Source: Rhizobium sp. FKY42 (lineage in GTDB: Bacteria; Pseudomonadota; Alphaproteobacteria; Rhizobiales; Rhizobiaceae). From it: a stretch of DNA of 64,000 nucleotides. Made by a program: the position numbers and the translations under genes. Under the pieces are notes generated by a model. That model ran no database searches. It worked only from the letters and a program-made list of their open reading frames with translations, and had not been told where the DNA came from. Shown here one piece after another: positions 13,617-21,594 of this stretch. Where the stretch lies: contig NZ_STGA01000004.1 in the NCBI RefSeq assembly GCF_005222835.1, positions 124,001 to 188,000 of the forward strand, read 5' to 3'. Numbering within the stretch: position 1 is the stretch's first letter; every line of letters starts with the position of its first letter.

Positions 13617-14632
13617 AGGTCGCTCTCGGGATTGCGGTTGAACGGGTTGACGGCGGGCGTGCTGCGTGGCTGGTCACTGACCCGGCGCACGGCCTTGCCA
13701 GAAGTTGCCGGTGCATCTCCAAAGACCTCGCGGGCAATGGCGCCGATGCCTCCCAGAGAGCCGATCAGCGATGAGGCTTCCATCGGCATCAGCACGATCT
13801 TGGAATTGGATGCGGTGCCGATCGAGGCCATGGCTTCCGTATATTTTTGCGCGACGAAGTAGTTGATGGCGTTCACATCGCCCGCGGCAATTGCCTCGGA
13901 TACCATGCGTGTTGCCTTGGCTTCCGCTTCTGCCAGACGTTCGCGCGCTTCGGCCTGACGGAACGCTGCTTCCTTTTCGCCCTCTGCCTGAAGAACGGCG
14001 GCCTGCTTTGCACCTTCAGCCCGCAGGATAGCGGCATTGCGCGAACCTTCCGCTTCCAGAACCTGTGCGCGTTTTTCACGCTCCGCCTTCATCTGGCGTG
14101 CCATGGACTGAACGAGGTCGGCGGGCGGCTGAATATCCTTGATCTCGACGCGCGTGACCTTGATGCCCCAGGGCTGAACGGCTTCATCCACCACGCGCAG
14201 CAGGCGCTCGTTGATCACTTCGCGGTTTGACAGCAGTTCATCGAGATCCATGGAGCCCATGACCGAGCGGATATTGGTCATGGTCAGGTTCTGGATGGCG
14301 TTCTGCAGATCGGAAATCTGATAGGCAGCCTGAGCCGGGTTCAGCACCTGATAGAAAGCCACCGCATCGGCGGAAACGCTGGCATTGTCCCTCGTGATGA
14401 CTTCCTGTGTCGGCACGTCCAGAACCTGCTCCATCACGTTCATCTTCGCGCCGATTTTCTCAATGAAGGGCGTTATGATGTTGAGGCCCGGATCAAGCGT
14501 TCGGGTGTAGCGTCCAAATCGCTCCACCGTGTAGCGATAGCCCTGCGGCACCGTCTTCACGGCGGCAAACAGCACCAGTATGACGATCACCACGGCTGCG
14601 ATGACAACGATATCGAAACCAGACATAGGCAT
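13613..14632 (-). CDS. SPFH-domain stomatin-like protein (QmcA/slipin type)
   Basis: 339-aa membrane-anchored SPFH protein. The start at 14632 (MPMSGFDIVVIAAVVIVILV) is supported by GGGAG 7 nt upstream. One N-terminal membrane helix (about residues 8-26) is followed by the band-7 domain (TVPQGYRYTVERFGRYTRTLDPGL, GIKVTRVEIKDI) and an Ala/Glu-rich coiled coil (about 185-255: ERKAQVLEAEGSR-type repeats such as GAKQAAVLQAEGEKEAA). The C-terminal tail is Pro/Asn-rich. Coupled to nfeD. The length and the missing N-terminal Gly-rich region exclude HflK/HflC. Confidence 0.92.
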   Translation of the reverse strand: MPMSGFDIVVIAAVVIVILVLFAAVKTVPQGYRYTVERFGRYTRTLDPGLNIITPFIEKIGAKMNVMEQVLDVPTQEVITRDNASVSADAVAFYQVLNPAQAAYQISDLQNAIQNLTMTNIRSVMGSMDLDELLSNREVINERLLRVVDEAVQPWGIKVTRVEIKDIQPPADLVQSMARQMKAEREKRAQVLEAEGSRNAAILRAEGAKQAAVLQAEGEKEAAFRQAEARERLAEAEAKATRMVSEAIAAGDVNAINYFVAQKYTEAMASIGTASNSKIVLMPMEASSLIGSLGGIGAIAREVFGDAPATSGKAVRRVSDQPRSTPAVNPFNRNPESDL

Positions 14633-14757
14633 GGTTGTTCTCCCGCGCTTTCTACTCTTCCTGTCCGTGTAAACCTTATAGCAGCTTCCTGCCAGCGTCA
14701 TGACAGCGCACTGCTTGCCAAAGGCTCGCTCTCTGCGCTAACAGGCGCGCAGGTAAA

Positions 14758-14792
14758 ACTCCGGTCGCAGCCTACCCGGTAAAAACAAGGAA
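14758..14792 (+). promoter_or_regulatory. Probable preQ1-I riboswitch covering the queC ribosome binding site
   Basis: The queC leader fits the compact class I (type 2) preQ1 pattern. CCGG (14761-14764) pairs with CCGG (14776-14779), enclosing the loop TCGCAGCCTAC. An A-rich stretch TAAAAACA follows, then AGG (14788-14790), which can pair with the CC(T) of the loop to make the pseudoknot. The GGTCGCAG...ACCC...AAACAAGG string closely resembles the Thermoanaerobacter tengcongensis aptamer as I remember it. The 3' AAGGA is also the queC Shine-Dalgarno sequence, 9 nt before its ATG, so ligand binding would hide it and repress translation. P1 is short (4 bp). This is motif recognition by eye, not a covariance-model hit. 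Confidence 0.75.
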
Positions 14793-14799
14793 CACGATC

Positions 14800-15507
14800 A
14801 TGAAGACCCTCGTCGTCTGCTCGGGCGGACTCGATTCCGTTTCGCTTGCCTACAAAATAGCAGCGGAACACACGCTTATTGGCCTCATCTCGTTCAACTA
14901 CGGCCAGCGGCATTCCAAGGAGCTGGACTTTGCCGCCAAGGCCGCAGCAAGACTTGGCGTGCCGCATGACATTATCGACATAACGACCATTGGCAAGCAT
15001 CTCACAGGCTCCGCCCTGACCGACAATCTGGATGTTCCTGACGGCCATTATGCGGAAGAGACGATGAAGATCACCGTCGTTCCCAACCGCAACGCCATCA
15101 TGCTGACCATTGCCTTCGGTCTGGCGGCAGCGCGGCAGGCCGATGCGGTGGCGGTTGCGGTGCATGGCGGCGATCACTTTATCTATCCCGACTGTCGCCC
15201 CGGCTTCATCAACGCATTTCAGGACATGCAGAATGCGGCGTTGGAAGGCTATGCCTCGGTGAAGCTGCTTGCTCCCTTCGTGGAGGTTCCGAAGTCCGAG
15301 ATCGTGCGGGAAGGGGCGAAGTATGCAACCCCCTTTGCCGAAACCTGGTCCTGCTACAAGGGTGGGGCGAAACATTGCGGGCGCTGCGGCACCTGCGTGG
15401 AACGGCGCGAAGCCTTCCATCTGGCGGGGATAGAAGATCCGACGGATTACGAAGATCCGGACTTCTGGAGAACTGCGACTGCAGGCTTTGAAGCGCGGGA
15501 GGTCTGA
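14800..15507 (+). CDS. queC: 7-cyano-7-deazaguanine (preQ0) synthase
   Basis: ATP-dependent conversion of 7-carboxy-7-deazaguanine to preQ0 in the queuosine pathway. The PP-loop SGGLDSVSLAYK lies at residues 8-19. The C-terminal zinc cysteines are present (CYKGGAKHCGRCGTC). The length of 235 aa is normal. First gene of queC-queD-queE, all on the + strand with tiny gaps or overlaps; the presumed preQ1 riboswitch in front would let the pathway's product switch off the operon. QueF and GTP cyclohydrolase are not in the window. Confidence 0.97.
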   Translation: MKTLVVCSGGLDSVSLAYKIAAEHTLIGLISFNYGQRHSKELDFAAKAAARLGVPHDIIDITTIGKHLTGSALTDNLDVPDGHYAEETMKITVVPNRNAIMLTIAFGLAAARQADAVAVAVHGGDHFIYPDCRPGFINAFQDMQNAALEGYASVKLLAPFVEVPKSEIVREGAKYATPFAETWSCYKGGAKHCGRCGTCVERREAFHLAGIEDPTDYEDPDFWRTATAGFEAREV

Positions 15508-15510
15508 ACC

Positions 15511-15867
15511 ATGTTTCGTATCACCAAGGAATTTCATTTCTCCGCTTCACACCGGCTGGACCATCTGCCGGAAGACCATCAGTGCCACCGGTTGCACGGG
15601 CACAACTACATCGTGGTCGTGGAACTGGCAGTCGAAACCCTGAATGCCGACGGTTTCGTGCGCGACTATCACGACCTGAAGGCGCTGAAGACCTATATCG
15701 ACGATGAGTTCGATCATCGTCATCTGAACGATGTGCTGGGTCACGGTTACACCACTGCGGAGAACCTCGCCCGGCATTTCTATGAGTGGTGCAAGGAGCG
15801 CTTTCCGGAAACCTCTGCCGTCAGGGTTTCGGAAACACCCAAGACATGGGCGGAGTATCGCCCGTGA
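15511..15867 (+). CDS. queD: 6-carboxy-5,6,7,8-tetrahydropterin synthase
   Basis: First dedicated enzyme of deazapurine synthesis, converting dihydroneopterin triphosphate to carboxytetrahydropterin. 118 aa. Zinc-binding histidines are visible in FSASHRL (about residue 11) and CHRLHGHNY (about residues 26-34), with the catalytic Cys in the latter; the late motif FDHRHLND is also typical. It lies 3 nt after queC, and its stop overlaps the queE start (GTGA). Confidence 0.96.
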   Translation: MFRITKEFHFSASHRLDHLPEDHQCHRLHGHNYIVVVELAVETLNADGFVRDYHDLKALKTYIDDEFDHRHLNDVLGHGYTTAENLARHFYEWCKERFPETSAVRVSETPKTWAEYRP

Positions 15868-16592
15868 GCGGGGAGACCATTCGGATCTCCGAGATCTTCG
15901 GCCCGACCATTCAGGGCGAGGGGGTGCTGATCGGCCAGCCGACGGTTTTTGTCAGAACCGGCGGCTGCGATTATCGCTGTTCGTGGTGTGACAGCCTCCA
16001 TGCTGTCGATAGCGCCTATCGCGACACTTGGACACCGATGAGCGTGGCCGACATCTGGGCTGAAGTCGAACGGCTTTCGGGCGAAACCCCGTTGATGGTC
16101 TCGCTTTCCGGCGGTAATCCGGCAATCCAGCCTCTGGGTCCATTGATCGAGCACGGCAAGAAGCGCGGCTACCGGTTCGCTCTGGAAACGCAGGGCAGTG
16201 TTGCGCGAGACTGGTTCGCGAACCTCGATGTGCTGGTGCTTTCACCCAAGCCGCCCTCAAGCGGAATGGAACATGACCGGCAGACGCTGGCGGATTGCAT
16301 CGCCAAGGCCGGAAGCGGCCCGCGCGTGGTGCTGAAATTCGTTGTCTTCGATGAGGCAGATTACGCTTTCGCCCGCTCGGTTTCGGCAGATTTTCCGCAC
16401 ATGAGCGTTTATCTCCAGCCGGGAAACCATACGCCACCACCGCCCGATGCAGAGGATTTTCCCATCGATGTGGATGGAATCATGGGCCGCATGCACTGGC
16501 TGATCGACCGCGTGATGGCCGATCGCTGGTTTGCCGCGACAGTTCTGCCGCAGTTGCATGTGCTGCTCTGGGGAAACCGGCGCGGCGTTTGA
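15864..16592 (+). CDS. queE: 7-carboxy-7-deazaguanine synthase (radical SAM)
   Basis: Radical-SAM enzyme that contracts carboxytetrahydropterin to 7-carboxy-7-deazaguanine. The N-terminal [19 protein letters not shown] motif leads into the cluster CDYRCSWCD (CxxxCxxC); the Gly-rich SAM segment is [10 protein letters not shown]. The frame stays open far upstream inside queD. GTG at 15864 is chosen because it overlaps the queD stop (GTGA) and has GGAG 8 nt before it; ATG at 15846 is the alternative (248 rather than 242 aa). Confidence 0.95.
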   Translation: MSGETIRISEIFGPTIQGEGVLIGQPTVFVRTGGCDYRCSWCDSLHAVDSAYRDTWTPMSVADIWAEVERLSGETPLMVSLSGGNPAIQPLGPLIEHGKKRGYRFALETQGSVARDWFANLDVLVLSPKPPSSGMEHDRQTLADCIAKAGSGPRVVLKFVVFDEADYAFARSVSADFPHMSVYLQPGNHTPPPPDAEDFPIDVDGIMGRMHWLIDRVMADRWFAATVLPQLHVLLWGNRRGV

Positions 16593-16708
16593 AAATAAAA
16601 AAATCGGAAGCCTCTTTGATTCGAATTTTAACGATTCGCTTAAGTGCTGATTAGCCCCCTAGTCCTAGGGTCCGGCACCTGACATGAATCAGTTGAGAGG
16701 AATTCGGA

Positions 16709-17593
16709 ATGATTCCGACGCCATCCATGGCACTTCGGGCCGTTCGCGGTTCGTTGGTGGCCAAGATTTTTGCTGTGTGCTTTTTAGCCATTCACCTGCC
16801 GCTCATTGCCATGATCGCCTATCTTGGCAGCGGCTTTTCATCTAATCCCGGTCCGGTGCTGACCATTCTTCTGGCGGCGACGCTGATCGGGACGATCACA
16901 TGTCTTTCCACCCTCTGGTGGTTCATTCGCCCCTTGCGCAATCTAGCGAGCGCTGTGCAGCAATATCAGGAGGATGGAACGCCTGTGCGGCTGCGGCTTG
17001 CGCAATCCGATGAAATTGGCGTTGTCGCCAATACGGTGGCCACCACAATTGCGGAACTCGATGGCGTGATGCGCAAGCTGCGCCAGCAGGCAACCACAGA
17101 CCAGTTGACCGGGCTTGGTAATCGCCGCTGGCTGACGGAGCGCATCGCGCTTGAACAAACACGGGCAGAGCGGGAAAAGGCTCCCATTTCCGTTGTTCTG
17201 TTTGATCTCGATCACTTCAAGAATATCAATGACAGCCATGGTCATGATGTGGGCGACAAGGTTCTGATGGCCGTGGGAGAGGTCATCCGTGACAATCTGC
17301 GCCGTTACGATCTTGCGGCGCGCATCGGGGGCGAGGAGTTCTGCCTCGTGCTGCCGAAGACCCGAGCCAATGAGGCGGCCGCCATCGCGGAGCGTTTTCG
17401 TGCGCAGTTTGAAAAGCTCTGGGTCGAGCCGCTGCGACCTGGCCGCGTAACAGCGTCTTTCGGGGTTTACGAGGCAACGCCAGCCGATAGCATGCAGGCC
17501 ATGCTTTTGCAGGCAGACCGTGCGCTGTACCGCGCAAAGGAGACCGGCCGAAACCGAGTTCAGAGTGCTGGGTGGCCAGCGGAGTCGCGATAA
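16709..17593 (+). CDS. Membrane-bound diguanylate cyclase (HAMP-GGDEF)
   Basis: 294-aa enzyme predicted to make cyclic di-GMP from two GTP. Two membrane helices (about residues 15-37 and 47-70) are followed by a HAMP-like linker and a GGDEF domain (about 125-290). The active-site motif is intact (IGGEEF, about residue 209) and is preceded by an RxxD inhibitory site (RRYD), so product inhibition is expected. There is almost no periplasmic domain, so any input is through the membrane or HAMP region. Ribosome binding sequence GAGAGGAATT precedes the ATG. Followed by its own terminator, so probably monocistronic. Confidence 0.93.
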   Translation: MIPTPSMALRAVRGSLVAKIFAVCFLAIHLPLIAMIAYLGSGFSSNPGPVLTILLAATLIGTITCLSTLWWFIRPLRNLASAVQQYQEDGTPVRLRLAQSDEIGVVANTVATTIAELDGVMRKLRQQATTDQLTGLGNRRWLTERIALEQTRAEREKAPISVVLFDLDHFKNINDSHGHDVGDKVLMAVGEVIRDNLRRYDLAARIGGEEFCLVLPKTRANEAAAIAERFRAQFEKLWVEPLRPGRVTASFGVYEATPADSMQAMLLQADRALYRAKETGRNRVQSAGWPAESR

Positions 17594-17605
17594 AATGACG
17601 GGTAC

Positions 17606-17640
17606 GAATATGCCCGAAACACCGGGCATATTCTCTTCTT
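17606..17640 (+). terminator. Intrinsic terminator after the diguanylate cyclase gene
   Basis: GAATATGCCCG (17606-17616) and CGGGCATATTC (17623-17633) form a perfect 11-bp stem with a 6-nt loop, followed by TCTTCTT. The tail direction fits the + strand gene. Confidence 0.8.
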
Positions 17641-17648
17641 CCAGAGAA

Positions 17649-18686
17649 TCAGATCCAGCCTTGCAGTTCTTGCCTCGTGATGTGCTCGATCACGCGCATG
17701 CCGTCTTCGCTGTCATTCAGGCATGGAATGTGCGTGAACTTCTCGCCGCCATTGTGCAAGAAATCTTCGCCAGCTTCTTCCGCAATTTCTTCCAGCGTTT
17801 CAAGGCAATCGGAGACGAAGCCGGGGTTAAGGATGGCAATGCGCTTGGTGCCTTCCTTTGCCAGCTTCTCCACGGTCTTGTCCGTATAGGGTTGCAGCCA
17901 CTCTTCCGGGCCGAAGCGGGACTGGAAGGTGACCATCAGTTTTTCCTTCGGCCAGCCAAGCCGGTCGCGCAGCAGGCGCGTCGTCTTGTAGCACTGGCAG
18001 TGGTAGGGGTCGCCCTTCTTGAAGTAGGACATCGGGATTCCGTGATAGGAGGCAATCACCAGTTCCGGTTCCCAATCCAGCGTCGCGAGATGCTTCTCGA
18101 TGGAGTTCGCCAGCGCATCGATGTAAACCGGATCATCGTGATAGCGCGGAACGGTGCGCAAGGCTGGTTGCCAGCGCATTTTCAAAAGCGCCTTGAAGGC
18201 TTCGTCGTTCACCGTGGCCGTGGTCGCCGCAGCATATTGCGGATAGAGCGGGAAGAGCAGGATCTTCTCGCAGCCCGCCTTCTGCATTTCGTTCATCTTG
18301 GCCTGGATTGCTGGCTGGCCATAGCGCATGGCCCAGTCGACATGCACATGCGGCATATCCTTAAACCGTTCCGCCAGCTTCTCCGCCTGGTTGCGCGTGT
18401 AGGTGCGCAGGAAGCTTTCATCCAGCTCCTTGTTCCAGATCGATTCGTAGGCCTTGCCGACCTTTTGCGGACGACGGTTCAGCACGATGCCGTAGAGGAT
18501 TGGATACCAGAACAGACGTGACCACTCGATCACGCGCTTGTCGGTCAGGAACTCGGCGAGATAGCGGCGCATGGACTTGTAATCGGTGCCATCCGGCGTG
18601 CCGAGGTTTACGAGCAGGACGCCCACCTTGCCGAACCGAACCGCAGGGTGATCTGAGGGCAGGTGGCCTGCTGCAGCATTCATCAT
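17649..18686 (-). CDS. hemH: Ferrochelatase
   Basis: Inserts ferrous iron into protoporphyrin IX, the last step of heme synthesis, at the membrane surface. The family opening VGVLLVNLGTPDGT lies near residue 20, and the metal-binding His is in VIASYHGIPMSYFKKGDPY. The chosen start at 18686 (MMNAAAG) has GGGGAA about 8 nt upstream; 345 aa. The two Cys in YHCQCYKTTRLL follow the catalytic loop. The gene stands alone, convergent with the cyclase gene. Confidence 0.95.
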   Translation of the reverse strand: MMNAAAGHLPSDHPAVRFGKVGVLLVNLGTPDGTDYKSMRRYLAEFLTDKRVIEWSRLFWYPILYGIVLNRRPQKVGKAYESIWNKELDESFLRTYTRNQAEKLAERFKDMPHVHVDWAMRYGQPAIQAKMNEMQKAGCEKILLFPLYPQYAAATTATVNDEAFKALLKMRWQPALRTVPRYHDDPVYIDALANSIEKHLATLDWEPELVIASYHGIPMSYFKKGDPYHCQCYKTTRLLRDRLGWPKEKLMVTFQSRFGPEEWLQPYTDKTVEKLAKEGTKRIAILNPGFVSDCLETLEEIAEEAGEDFLHNGGEKFTHIPCLNDSEDGMRVIEHITRQELQGWI

Positions 18687-18756
18687 CAAACTATTCCCCG
18701 GAAAACTATTGAGACCCGGCCTCAATACGTACAGGTTCCATCAACGGTTCTATTTA

Positions 18757-18792
18757 GAAACAAAAAGCGGTCCGGAAAAGCCCCGGACCGCT
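18757..18792 (-). terminator. Intrinsic terminator of the 5'-nucleotidase gene
   Basis: AGCGGTCCGG (18766-18775) and CCGGACCGCT (18783-18792) form a perfect 10-bp stem. On the minus strand it is followed by TTTTTG, 30 nt after the nucleotidase stop. Confidence 0.9.
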
Positions 18793-18821
18793 CGTCTGTT
18801 TGTGGCAAAACGTCTCTCGGC

Positions 18822-20882
18822 TTATTTCGCCGGGATCTGCAATTCGGAACCGATCTCGATCAGGTTTGGATGGCGGATCTTGTTGGCGTCGGCGATCTTC
18901 TTCCAGGCTTCGCCATCGCCGAGCGTGCTTTCAGCGATCTTCCAGAGCGAGTCACCCTTCATGACCTTGTAGGTCTTGGGCGTTGCCGGAGCCGCCACAA
19001 CTGGTGCAGCAGCAGGCGCTGCCGGTGCCGGTTTTGCCGCAGCAGGCGCCTGTGCCGTTGCCGCAGGTGCAGCCGGTGCTGGCGTTGCTGCTGGTGCCGG
19101 GGCGGGCGCTGGAACTGGAGCTGCAGGAGCCTGCGCAGTTGCGGCCGGAGCAGCAGGAGCCGGAGCAGCAGGAGCCGGAGCAGCAGCAGCAGGAGCTGGT
19201 GTTGCAGCAGCGGTTGCCGGAGCGGCTGGAGCCGCAGCAGGGGCCGGAGCCTTTGCCGGGGCAACGTAATCAGCCGGGGTCGTATCGGTGATGCGACCGT
19301 CGGTGTAGGGCTTGTAAGGATTGTTTGCCGTCAGATAGTCGGCCACCGTCTGCTCGAGATTCGGGCCGAAGTCATAAGCGTTGATGGCGTTGGTCGCAAA
19401 CATCTTGAAGCCATCGCCGCCGCCGCGCACGTAGTTGTTGGTCACGACGCCGTAGGTCTTGGCCGGATCGAGCGCAACGAACTTGTCGCCTTCCTTGACC
19501 TGAACTTCGCCTACGCGGCTACCGACCGGCTTGGAGCGATCGAAGGAATACTTCATGCCGCCGACCTGAACAAAGCGTCCGGCACCATCCTCAATCTGGC
19601 TGGCGCCGTTTTCAAGGGCTGCCTTAAGGTCGGATCCCTTGATCTGGAAAGTCGCGATGGTGTTCTGGAAGGGCAGAACTGTCAGCACTTCGCCCATGGT
19701 GATGTCGCCCTGATCGATCGAGGCGCGCAAGCCTCCGCCGTTGACGATGGCGATCGTGATGCCCTGATCTTTCACGCGGGCAAGCGATGCATCGGCAACC
19801 AGGTTGCCCATGGAGCATTCCTTGGCGCGGCAATTCTTGCGGTCACCGTCGATCGGGCCTTCCGAAACGCCAACCACCTTCTTCTTCAATTCTTCTAGCG
19901 GCGCGCCGAGTTCCTTGACGCGCGCGGCATAGGCCTCGTCTGGTGTGACCGAAGCATCCAGGAGCTTCGGAGCGCCGCTGGTGGCCTTCACCACGCCATT
20001 GTCATCGAAGGTGACCTTCAACTCGCCGAGATATTTCGAATAGGCGTAGGCCGTGACCACCGGAATTTCGACACCAGAAGGGTTCTTCACAAGCGTCGGA
20101 TAGGGGCCGGAGGACTTGTTGTCTGTCGACGACAGGTAGGTGTGGCTGTGACCGCCGACGACAACGTCGATACCGTCTACGGCTGCTGCGATTTCCTTGT
20201 CCTTGTTGTAGCCGACATGGGTCAACGCAATGATCTTGTTGACGCCCTGGCCCTCAAGATCCTTCACGGCAGACTTCAGGTAGGTAATCTCGTCCTCAAA
20301 GCTGATGTCTGGCCCAGGGGAGGACGTCTCGCCGCTATCGGTTGCCAAAACGGAAACCACGCCGACCTTCTGGCCGCCGATTTCCTTGATCACATAGCCT
20401 TTGTACTTGCCATCCAGCAGCGATCCCTTCTTGGCAATCGTGTTGCCGGAGATGATCGGGAACTTCAGCGCGCCGATGAACTTGTTGAGTTCTTCCGGAC
20501 CATCGTCAAACTCGTGGTTACCGATTGCCATGGCATCAAAACCGATGCCATTCATGAATTCGGCGACAGGCGCGCTCTTGAATGTGGAGTAGTAGAGAGA
20601 ACCCTGAAACTGGTCGCCAGCATCCAGCACGATGATGTTTGCATTGGCATTATCCTTGCGGAAGCCATCAATCGCGCTCTTCACGCGGGCAATACCGCCG
20701 AAGCATTCCTTGGCGTCTGCCTCCTTCTGGGAGCAGGTTGCGTCGGACTTGTTGATCGGTTCGATTCGCGAATGCAGATCGTTGATGTGAAGGATATTCA
20801 ACTGATAATCGGCAAACGCAACGCCGGACGACAAGGTCAATGTTGCCGCAGCAAGTAGGCTGAAACCAAAGCGTTTCATCAT
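18822..20882 (-). CDS. Periplasmic 5'-nucleotidase/UDP-sugar hydrolase with C-terminal LysM
   Basis: 686 aa from the ATG at 20882, which has AGGAGAGAA upstream; the signal peptide ends near GVAFA-DYQ. The N-terminal metallophosphatase domain carries the metal-binding motifs ILHINDLHSR, DAGDQFQGS, GNHEFDDG, LTHVGYNKD and VVGGHSHT. The 5'-nucleotidase C-terminal domain follows, with VNGGGLRASIDQGDIT. Residues about 540-630 are an almost pure Ala/Pro linker with repeated APAAPA-like units. The last about 50 residues are a LysM domain (YKVMKGDSLWKIAESTLGDG). It presumably hydrolyses nucleotides outside the membrane while tethered to peptidoglycan. The LysM tail is an unusual addition to this enzyme family. 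Confidence 0.9.
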   Translation of the reverse strand: MMKRFGFSLLAAATLTLSSGVAFADYQLNILHINDLHSRIEPINKSDATCSQKEADAKECFGGIARVKSAIDGFRKDNANANIIVLDAGDQFQGSLYYSTFKSAPVAEFMNGIGFDAMAIGNHEFDDGPEELNKFIGALKFPIISGNTIAKKGSLLDGKYKGYVIKEIGGQKVGVVSVLATDSGETSSPGPDISFEDEITYLKSAVKDLEGQGVNKIIALTHVGYNKDKEIAAAVDGIDVVVGGHSHTYLSSTDNKSSGPYPTLVKNPSGVEIPVVTAYAYSKYLGELKVTFDDNGVVKATSGAPKLLDASVTPDEAYAARVKELGAPLEELKKKVVGVSEGPIDGDRKNCRAKECSMGNLVADASLARVKDQGITIAIVNGGGLRASIDQGDITMGEVLTVLPFQNTIATFQIKGSDLKAALENGASQIEDGAGRFVQVGGMKYSFDRSKPVGSRVGEVQVKEGDKFVALDPAKTYGVVTNNYVRGGGDGFKMFATNAINAYDFGPNLEQTVADYLTANNPYKPYTDGRITDTTPADYVAPAKAPAPAAAPAAPATAAATPAPAAAAPAPAAPAPAAPAATAQAPAAPVPAPAPAPAATPAPAAPAATAQAPAAAKPAPAAPAAAPVVAAPATPKTYKVMKGDSLWKIAESTLGDGEAWKKIADANKIRHPNLIEIGSELQIPAK
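18975..19262 (-). repeat. Ala/Pro-coding low-complexity repeat in the nucleotidase gene
   Basis: About 290 bases of degenerate short repeats (GCAGGAGCC-like and GCCGGTGCT-like units) encode the Ala/Pro linker between the nucleotidase and LysM domains. Such tracts are prone to slippage, so linker length may vary between strains. All frames here look open as a result of the composition. Confidence 0.8.
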
Positions 20883-21061
20883 CTTGAGTTCTCTCCTGTT
20901 CATGGGCGCGGTGTCATTCGCCCGTTCCGCCTGTTCTTAGTTGTTGTTTGTGACACGCGTTTCATGCGCATGTTTTCATTTGAGCATGCTGAACTCAAGC
21001 GAAATATGACAAGACGAACTTATCCACCAACAGGCCCGGATCGTCATGCTTACCAAAGCGA

Positions 21062-21083
21062 AAACCCCGCCGAAGCGGGGTTT
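21062..21083 (-). terminator. Intrinsic terminator of the omp10-like gene
   Basis: AAACCCCGC (21062-21070) and GCGGGGTTT (21075-21083) form a 9-bp stem with a 4-nt loop. On the minus strand the run continues TTTTCGC, about 20 nt past the lipoprotein stop. The region between it and the nucleotidase start otherwise shows nothing I recognise. Confidence 0.85.
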
Positions 21084-21102
21084 GGAAGGGCGATACAAGG
21101 TC

Positions 21103-21474
21103 TTAGATCTTACGTGTCAATGCGAACTGCTTGCCGTTTTGTGACGTGCAGAGTAATTGTCCGCTGGATCCGAGACGGCAGTTTACCAACGATGTGGTCT
21201 TGTTGACATTCGAGTAAAGGCTCAACTGATATAGCCCGTCTGGCTGTTGAGTGTAGGTGCCGCTGGCCATTTGCGTGTTTGTGCCATCGGCGGTCCTAGT
21301 CTCAAACTTTCCTCCCATAAAAGTAGAAACCAGACCATTAGGATCTTGCCAGTTACCCTCAACACCCTGCGGCTGTTGCTGGACAACCGGCGCGGGGCGC
21401 GGTTCAGGGGATGAAACACAGGCCGTGAGCATGGCTGCGGCGGCGACGAGCGCAAGGCTCCCTTTGACTTTCAT
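21103..21474 (-). CDS. omp10: Omp10-type outer-membrane lipoprotein
   Basis: 123 aa, with a lipoprotein signal peptide and lipobox LTAC (Cys at about residue 19). The mature part GVEGNWQDPNGLVSTFMGG, followed by FETRT and later VNCRL, LLCTS and FALTRK, closely follows the Brucella Omp10 protein as I remember it, including two conserved Cys. Omp10 is a small surface lipoprotein of Rhizobiales with an AprI-like beta-barrel fold; its function is not settled. Monocistronic, with its own terminator. Confidence 0.85.
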   Translation of the reverse strand: MKVKGSLALVAAAAMLTACVSSPEPRPAPVVQQQPQGVEGNWQDPNGLVSTFMGGKFETRTADGTNTQMASGTYTQQPDGLYQLSLYSNVNKTTSLVNCRLGSSGQLLCTSQNGKQFALTRKI

Positions 21475-21523
21475 TCTTGTCTCCCGCGATTCGGACGCGA
21501 TTCAACTTCATCCAGATGTAATA

Positions 21524-21551
21524 CAAGGCGGATGCTTTCACACCCGCCTTG
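21524..21551 (-). terminator. Hairpin downstream of the homospermidine synthase gene
   Basis: CAAGGCGG (21524-21531) and CCGCCTTG (21544-21551) form an 8-bp stem about 45 nt after the stop. The minus-strand tail is TATTACATC, so the U-tract is weak. Confidence 0.5.
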
Positions 21552-21594
21552 CAGTGAATTTCAGTGGAAATTGAGGCTGAGGCCGTCGAACGGC

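Noticed and set aside
16629..16644. TTAA-N8-TTAA upstream of the diguanylate cyclase
   Set aside because: Spacing is one base too long for a CtrA box (TTAACGATTCGCTTAA).
18975..19262. Possible CRISPR-like array
   Set aside because: The repeats are short, degenerate and in a coding frame; no spacers or cas genes.
18663..19898. 411-aa + strand frame rich in Cys, Arg and Ser over the nucleotidase repeat
   Set aside because: Composition artefact of the Ala/Pro repeat read backwards; the minus strand has the real protein.
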